Shown here: positions 31,865 through 36,070 of the stretch, piece by piece
Layout: each line of letters opens with the position of its first letter
Position numbering within the stretch: the first letter of the stretch is position 1
Origin: Tannerella sp.
Lineage (GTDB): Bacteria; Bacteroidota; Bacteroidia; Bacteroidales; Tannerellaceae
NCBI GenBank assembly: GCA_031285565.1
Contig: JAITVY010000055.1
Coordinates: 1 to 36,070, forward strand
Reading direction: 5' to 3'
Length of the DNA: 36,070 bases
The notes under the pieces: generated by a model
Database searches by the model: none
Seen by the model: only the letters and a program-made list of their open reading frames with translations
Told to the model about the DNA's origin: nothing
Program-made: the position numbers and the translations under genes

Positions 31865-33160
31865 TCAATCCATCGACCTACTAACCGCATCCTTTTGTAA
31901 TTGTTCCGGTCTGCGTCGATACCTATCAAAAGCTTTTGAATGCTCTGAATGTCCGGACATGCTGGCTACTACATGGATTGGTTCACCTGCCTGGCAAAGG
32001 ATATCCACAAATGTACGCCGTGCCAGATGCGAACTGGCTAACTCGTATAATTTATAAAACTTTTCTTTTTTCTCATCCCTGCTATATTGTATAACTGTAC
32101 GATCCAGTCCTGCAATGCGGAAAACGGTTTTTAGCTGTTCATTGTAATCCGTTGAATGTAAGAAGGGCATAATAAGGTTGTTTGGTCCGGTTTTCTTATA
32201 TTTTTTCATTATTTCTTTTGCCCGATTAGATAAGGGCACTACTACCTTATTTGCATATTCAGATGTTTTGGATGGATAGTATATCAATTGATCACTTTGA
32301 ATATTGTTATAGGTTAGCCGGACAAAATCGCTTACCCGGCATCCAAAAGCAGCTTGCAGGCAAAACATATCCCTGCAAAGTTCATCATCCTTATTTGGAT
32401 ATTTGGTGGTATATAATAGCGTTAGTTCTTCACGTGTCATACAAACGGGTTCTGCATATAGTTCGATGCCAAGTTTATCGGAGAATTTGAAATTATCAAA
32501 GGGGGTGGTTTCGAAGCATCTTATCTCATTTTTTGCAAAATTAAAGAAAGCCCTGATACGTTTTAAAATACATACTGCAGTATTTTCAGAAACAAGATCA
32601 CGCAGGAAAGATTTATATTCGACCGGATCGAAGTTCTTTTCAGTTAATGTTATATTCTTACGCTTAGCATATTCACGTAAACGTTTTAAGTCACTTCTAT
32701 AATGGCGTTTCCTATTCTCGGTAACCTTTGCTAAACGAATATATTCTTCATAAATATCAAACAACTCTTTCCCAGCTGGTATAGATATGGAATCTTCGTT
32801 TAGTTCAATCTGTAGTAACTGCCGGAATTCATCTTTGTCAAATAATTTTCCTGTCTGGCTACTATAATGCTTTTCATAAACTGTCTGTGCTGCATTTTCC
32901 AATTCCCGAAGGCGTGCATTAATCCGGCCAGCCGGTTCACCAGCTTTATTGAAAGTGTTTTTTTTAACCTGTTGAACCCGTACGGTTGAATTTTGCAGTT
33001 TTACAGTTTCTTTGATAAAGTTATCCGGATGCACCCGGAATTTTGAATAATAAAAAACTTCATTACCATCTAATGTGCAAACAAGGTGTATTTGTTTTTC
33101 TTCGCTGTTTTTGCCGGATGAAATAAGGCTGAATCTTGTTCTAAATTTATATCTTTGCAT
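31865..33160 (-). CDS. int: Prophage integrase (tyrosine recombinase)
   Basis: I chose the ATG at 33160 (MQRYKFRTRFSLIS), the usual start of Bacteroidales phage integrases; the frame continues to 33214 only with a non-conserved leader. The 431-residue protein has an N-terminal Arm-binding-like part, a SAM-like core-binding domain (ELFDIYEEYIRLAKVTENR), and a catalytic domain with Arg in AFGCRVSDFVRL, Lys in PSKTSEYANK, HLARRTF (His-x-x-Arg), and GHSEHSKAFDRYRR (His and the nucleophilic Tyr). Its place next to host sequence shows it drives integration at the right prophage end. Confidence 0.95.
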   Translation of the reverse strand: MQRYKFRTRFSLISSGKNSEEKQIHLVCTLDGNEVFYYSKFRVHPDNFIKETVKLQNSTVRVQQVKKNTFNKAGEPAGRINARLRELENAAQTVYEKHYSSQTGKLFDKDEFRQLLQIELNEDSISIPAGKELFDIYEEYIRLAKVTENRKRHYRSDLKRLREYAKRKNITLTEKNFDPVEYKSFLRDLVSENTAVCILKRIRAFFNFAKNEIRCFETTPFDNFKFSDKLGIELYAEPVCMTREELTLLYTTKYPNKDDELCRDMFCLQAAFGCRVSDFVRLTYNNIQSDQLIYYPSKTSEYANKVVVPLSNRAKEIMKKYKKTGPNNLIMPFLHSTDYNEQLKTVFRIAGLDRTVIQYSRDEKKEKFYKLYELASSHLARRTFVDILCQAGEPIHVVASMSGHSEHSKAFDRYRRRPEQLQKDAVSRSMD

Positions 33161-33173
33161 ATCAAAAATAAAC

Positions 33174-33199
33174 CTAAGTACTTTCGCAAATATACTTAG
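33174..33199 (-). promoter_or_regulatory. Inverted repeat and -7 element upstream of the integrase
   Basis: CTAAGTA (33174-33180) and TACTTAG (33193-33199) are 7-bp arms around 12 bases. The minus-strand TATATTTG (33187-33194) inside it fits the -7 consensus and lies 27 bases before the integrase ATG. No good -33 is seen. The pair could be a regulator or recombinase core site for int control or for the attachment site. Confidence 0.4.
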
Positions 33200-33370
33200 A
33201 TTTTTTGATAACATCCTATCTAATCAAATGTTTTTATATATACTCTAATACTACGTGATTATTGGTTGATTATTAATCGTATATCAAAATAAAACTCATA
33301 AGATTGTGATAATGAAAATGATGATAGATTGAATAAAATGATTCCTCCGAGGTCACTACTGAAAATAAAG

Positions 33371-33397
33371 CAGTTACATAATAGTAGCTGTTTTTTT
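33371..33397 (+). terminator. Hairpin with T7 tract at the prophage-host junction
   Basis: CAGTTAC (33371-33377) pairs with GTAGCTG (33384-33390), with one G-T wobble and a 6-base loop, followed by seven T (33391-33397). It reads as a plus-strand terminator. It lies where the host-like coding sequence on the minus strand stops making sense, so it is near the prophage-host border. Confidence 0.5.
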
Positions 33398-33882
33398 ATG
33401 CCTAAAAATTGCGACTTTTCCAATGGGTTGCAGGATAACGTTACGGTACTGCCGACTTTAGTACCGCCGGTGGATGAGTAATTGATCTTCTGGCCTTCTT
33501 CGAAGAAAATCAGCGCATAGACCGTATCAACAGTCACCATAGAGCCATAATTGGTATACATATACAGGACATAGTTGCCCGAGGTCATTGCCTGGACTGA
33601 TGTTGACGTCCGGTTGCTTCCGTCGGGCAATACCCATACGTAGCTCAGTCCGTCGTTTCCACTTTCTATCTTCAGCGGCGCGGAGCAGTTTACAACCGTA
33701 TCGTTTGCGAACCGGAAACTCCTTTTGGCGTCGTAGGTGAGGTTACCCATTGTTCCGGCAGGTACGTTGACGGTGAGCTGGGGGATTGCGCCGTTGCTTC
33801 CCGTCCAGCCGACAAACGTATGTCCGGGCTTCGCCGGGTGCTGCGTGATGCTTGCCGGAGTCGTTACGTTGTAACCATTTCG
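33398..33882 (-). pseudogene. Fragment of a host surface protein (Listeria-Bacteroides repeat and Ig-like domain)
   Basis: On the minus strand the sequence from about 33882 reads NGYNVTTPASITQHPAKPG and TFVGWTG, the Listeria-Bacteroides (InlB B) repeat. An Ig-like part follows (FANDTVVNCSAPLKIESGND, VWVLPDG), up to SQFLGI near 33397. The frame continues to 33259 but that end (KKQLLLCNCF...) lacks any such character. The N-terminal start is missing too: upstream codons end at an in-frame TAA. GC content is clearly higher than in the prophage. It is a leftover of a chromosomal gene disrupted by integration or decay. Confidence 0.65.
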
Positions 33883-33901
33883 ACTTTGACTTTGATTTTG
33901 A

Positions 33902-34036
33902 AGACGAATAGGAAGTGAAACTATTTATATTGTTTTAGGTAGTATTGGTCTGGTTTTAGGTGTTGCTGGTATTTTTGTTCCTTTATAACCTGCTATCCCT
34001 TTTGTGTATAAGTTAAAAATGCTAACCAGTAGTTAA
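33902..34036 (+). pseudogene. DUF454-like membrane protein remnant
   Basis: The plus-strand frame reads RRIGSETIYIVLGSIGLVLG and VAGIFVPL, then TAA, then PAIPFVYK to a stop at 34036. DUF454 (YbaN) proteins carry this motif as G-x-x-G-I-F-L-P-L-L-P-T-T-P-F, so a Leu codon appears to have become TAA. There is no start codon in a good place. The piece is too short for a gene and is likely decayed chromosomal DNA. Confidence 0.4.
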
Positions 34037-34071
34037 ATGCTTGCTGTATAGGGAGGTTTATTGGTGGTATG

Positions 34072-34104
34072 ATTGTGGATAGTCATTGAAAATAATTAAC
34101 TTTG
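34072..34104 (+). promoter_or_regulatory. Promoter of the choice-of-anchor L gene
   Basis: ATTG (34072-34075) lies 21 bases upstream of TAACTTTG (34097-34104), a full match to TAnnTTTG. The ATG at 34128 follows 23 bases later, a usual distance. Confidence 0.55.
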
Positions 34105-34127
34105 ATGCGAAATTAATTACTGGAAAC

Positions 34128-36070
34128 ATGAAAGAAAAATTTTTATTGATCACTCTGGTCTTATCATCATTTGTATGGAATGGATTGTCAGCACAACAAC
34201 GGGCCGGCTATACGTTGGCAGAACAAGCCCAATTGGACAGTATCAAACAAACTTACCTGGATATGGGTATCCCGGAAGAATGGGCTTCAAAAAGGGCCGA
34301 AACGATTTTTTCAAAACAGAATAAAGTAGAGACCCGAATTGCCTCAGGAACCTGGAACGCGTCGATACCTCCTGTGGCAGGTAGTATCTGGATTGACAGA
34401 GATTCTGTTACCGGATTAAGTTATTCACATGCACATTCCTTTACTCCGGAACAATTTGTAAAAGAAATTTTCGTAAAAGGAGGAAAAGAGGTTGCTGATC
34501 AGGTTATTAAAAATGTGAAATTTATTGGGCAAGGTTGGGATCCTGTTGCTGAGGCGTGGACTTACGATGGACGCTCACTGCATTATTTTGATCATGGAAA
34601 TACAGATCCGAATGTTTTTGGAATGCGTAATGGTTTCTTATTATCAACAATGGATGGCAGGCGTGTAGAAGGGCCAAATGAGGATGATGGTGATTTCTAT
34701 GGTGGAGGATTTCCAAACGAATTGACTCAATTCTGGAACGAAATACCAACATATGCGGCATGGGTAGGAGCTGGTAGTTTAGGTGGACTTCCTGCTGAAA
34801 ATAAAGCAAAAGATCCGGATTTAGGCCCTATAGCAACAGCCTCAGGACTCCCACTCCGAACATTAGCTGTACTTGAATTCGATTTCTGTTCCTTCACGGA
34901 TTCTGTTACTTTTGAATTCGTTTTTGCGTCTGAAGAATTTCCTGATTTCTCAAATTCACCATACAATGATGCTTTTGGCTTTTTTATTAGTGGCCCGGGA
35001 TTAACAGATGCATGGGGTAATAGTGGAGATACAATAAATATAGCGCGTTATCCGGATGGAGCGCCTATTGCTGTAAACTCTTCCAACTGGGGAACCTCAC
35101 CCCGATACAATTTAGGAGATGTACCATTAGGAGACGCCGTTAATCCACAGTATCACATCCCTGTATATATAGGATCCGACACAATGGAATATGATGGTCA
35201 CTCCATCTTATTAACAGCGAAAGCGCGGTTGCAAAGAGGAGTGTGGTACCATATGAAATTAGCAATCGGTGATGTCAATGATCAAGGCTATGGCTCCGGA
35301 GTATTCCTGATGGCCGGTAGTTTTGACTTAGGCGCTCCTGAATCCGAAGTGCCCCGTCCTTATGCAACCACTCCTTATGATTCTATTTACGGATGGAATT
35401 CTTTATATGCGGATTGTTTAAATTCAATCATACTTAGCGTTGACCCTTCAACTTCCGACCAGGATATTTGTGTATGGAGTGATGGTAGCGGCGCTGATTT
35501 TGTATATGATCCGGAGCTAAACAAATTCTTTAACGATTCGATCAAATATGTAATACCGGCCAATGATTCAACGCTTACTGTCCGGTTCAAAGTGGGCGAC
35601 AATGTTAAAAACGGATCACAGGTCCGGTTCTATTCAATGTTTCAGGGAGGCATACAAAAAGATACGACTGAAACATTTGACCTGCATGCCAAATCAAACA
35701 CCGAACTGAAGAAATACTACAAACCAACAGCAACATATGCAGGGGTACTGGATATCCGGACAACTAACGGTTCGCCCTATATCCAACGAAGCCTGGATGG
35801 AGGACTCACCTGGGAGTTTGCACGCGACACCATTACCGGGGTAATGAAACCATTTTCAAAATCACAGATTGCCAACCTGGCATCCGAAGAAAATGCGTAT
35901 ATCATATTCCGGGAACCAAATACCTGTTGTACAAATGATACCCTTTTTATTGGTAAAGGCGCCGGAGAACCGGTTATTACGCGGACTGTTACCATGCCGG
36001 TTATTTCAGGAGCCACTGTAGACAAAATACCCGGTGAGTATACCGTAACCAGTATGGATGATTTTACCTT
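34128..36070 (+). CDS. Secreted choice-of-anchor L domain protein (3' end outside window)
   Basis: ATG at 34128 with a signal peptide (KEKFLLITLVLSSFVWNGL, cleavage likely after SAQQ). At least 647 codons stay open to the window end. Residues about 85-430 carry the choice-of-anchor L fold: EFDFCSFTDSVTFEFVFASE and FGFFISGPGL are its signature. Later parts (about 480 on) are Ig-like repeats, including RFKVGDNVKNGS. Proteins of this type in Bacteroidota are large surface proteins with a C-terminal sorting signal (PorSS or gliding-type), which would lie outside the window. It belongs to the host chromosome. Confidence 0.85.
   Translation, partial: MKEKFLLITLVLSSFVWNGLSAQQRAGYTLAEQAQLDSIKQTYLDMGIPEEWASKRAETIFSKQNKVETRIASGTWNASIPPVAGSIWIDRDSVTGLSYSHAHSFTPEQFVKEIFVKGGKEVADQVIKNVKFIGQGWDPVAEAWTYDGRSLHYFDHGNTDPNVFGMRNGFLLSTMDGRRVEGPNEDDGDFYGGGFPNELTQFWNEIPTYAAWVGAGSLGGLPAENKAKDPDLGPIATASGLPLRTLAVLEFDFCSFTDSVTFEFVFASEEFPDFSNSPYNDAFGFFISGPGLTDAWGNSGDTINIARYPDGAPIAVNSSNWGTSPRYNLGDVPLGDAVNPQYHIPVYIGSDTMEYDGHSILLTAKARLQRGVWYHMKLAIGDVNDQGYGSGVFLMAGSFDLGAPESEVPRPYATTPYDSIYGWNSLYADCLNSIILSVDPSTSDQDICVWSDGSGADFVYDPELNKFFNDSIKYVIPANDSTLTVRFKVGDNVKNGSQVRFYSMFQGGIQKDTTETFDLHAKSNTELKKYYKPTATYAGVLDIRTTNGSPYIQRSLDGGLTWEFARDTITGVMKPFSKSQIANLASEENAYIIFREPNTCCTNDTLFIGKGAGEPVITRTVTMPVISGATVDKIPGEYTVTSMDDFT

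Noticed and set aside
34522..34966. Minus-strand frames within the choice-of-anchor L gene
   Set aside because: They lie opposite a long plus-strand frame with signal peptide and domain signatures, and have no start context.
1..36070. CRISPR array, tRNA or rRNA genes
   Set aside because: I saw no regularly spaced repeats of suitable length and no cloverleaf-like segments; the only arrays are the five short iterons at 21,961-22,013 and the three DGR repeats.

Overview
The window is most of a temperate, HK97-type siphovirus prophage in a member of the Bacteroidales (Bacteroidota), with a piece of host chromosome at the right end. Three things point to this host group: promoter-like sites matching the Bacteroidota pattern (TTTG, about 19 bp, TAnnTTTG), weak Shine-Dalgarno sequences, and the flanking host genes (a choice-of-anchor L surface protein and a Listeria-Bacteroides-repeat fragment). 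Parabacteroides or a relative is possible, but the sequence alone does not settle the genus. The left prophage end, the lysis genes and the left attachment site lie outside the window.

Layout. Bases 1-19,414 (minus strand) are the late operon, read right to left: small and large terminase, portal, prohead protease, capsid, head-tail connectors, tail terminator, tail tube, tail chaperone, tape measure, tail tip proteins and fibres. A separate plus-strand cassette at 16.7-17.0 kb, with its own promoter and terminator, encodes a short peptide with a double-glycine leader. Between terminase and replication genes (19.4-21.4 kb) lie a GC-rich cos candidate, a Xer-like tyrosine recombinase, an HNH endonuclease and a zinc-ribbon protein. 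Bases 21.4-28.4 kb (minus strand) are the early region: a replication initiator with internal iterons, an N-terminally truncated DNA methyltransferase, several conserved phage proteins of unknown role, a complete diversity-generating retroelement (DGR), and small early proteins including an HTH protein.

The DGR is the most notable system. It has a reverse transcriptase (25,079-26,077), one template repeat (26,186-26,258) and two variable repeats inside two adjacent paralogous genes. Within the core, all 21 differences between the variable repeats and the template fall at template adenines (coding strand). The targets are small, signal-less proteins in the early region, not tail fibres.

Bases 28.4-31.8 kb are the lysogeny region. 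An S24-type repressor is flanked by 20-bp operators, two of which fill the 19-bp spacer of minus-strand promoters. Around it are lysogen-type genes: a SLATT-like two-helix membrane protein with a small partner, a membrane-anchored HIRAN-like protein, and a Big_2 lipoprotein whose reading frame breaks in a T8 tract. A tyrosine integrase (31,865-33,160) marks the right prophage end. Beyond it are a decayed surface-protein fragment, a DUF454-like remnant with a stop codon, and the start of a choice-of-anchor L protein that runs off the window.
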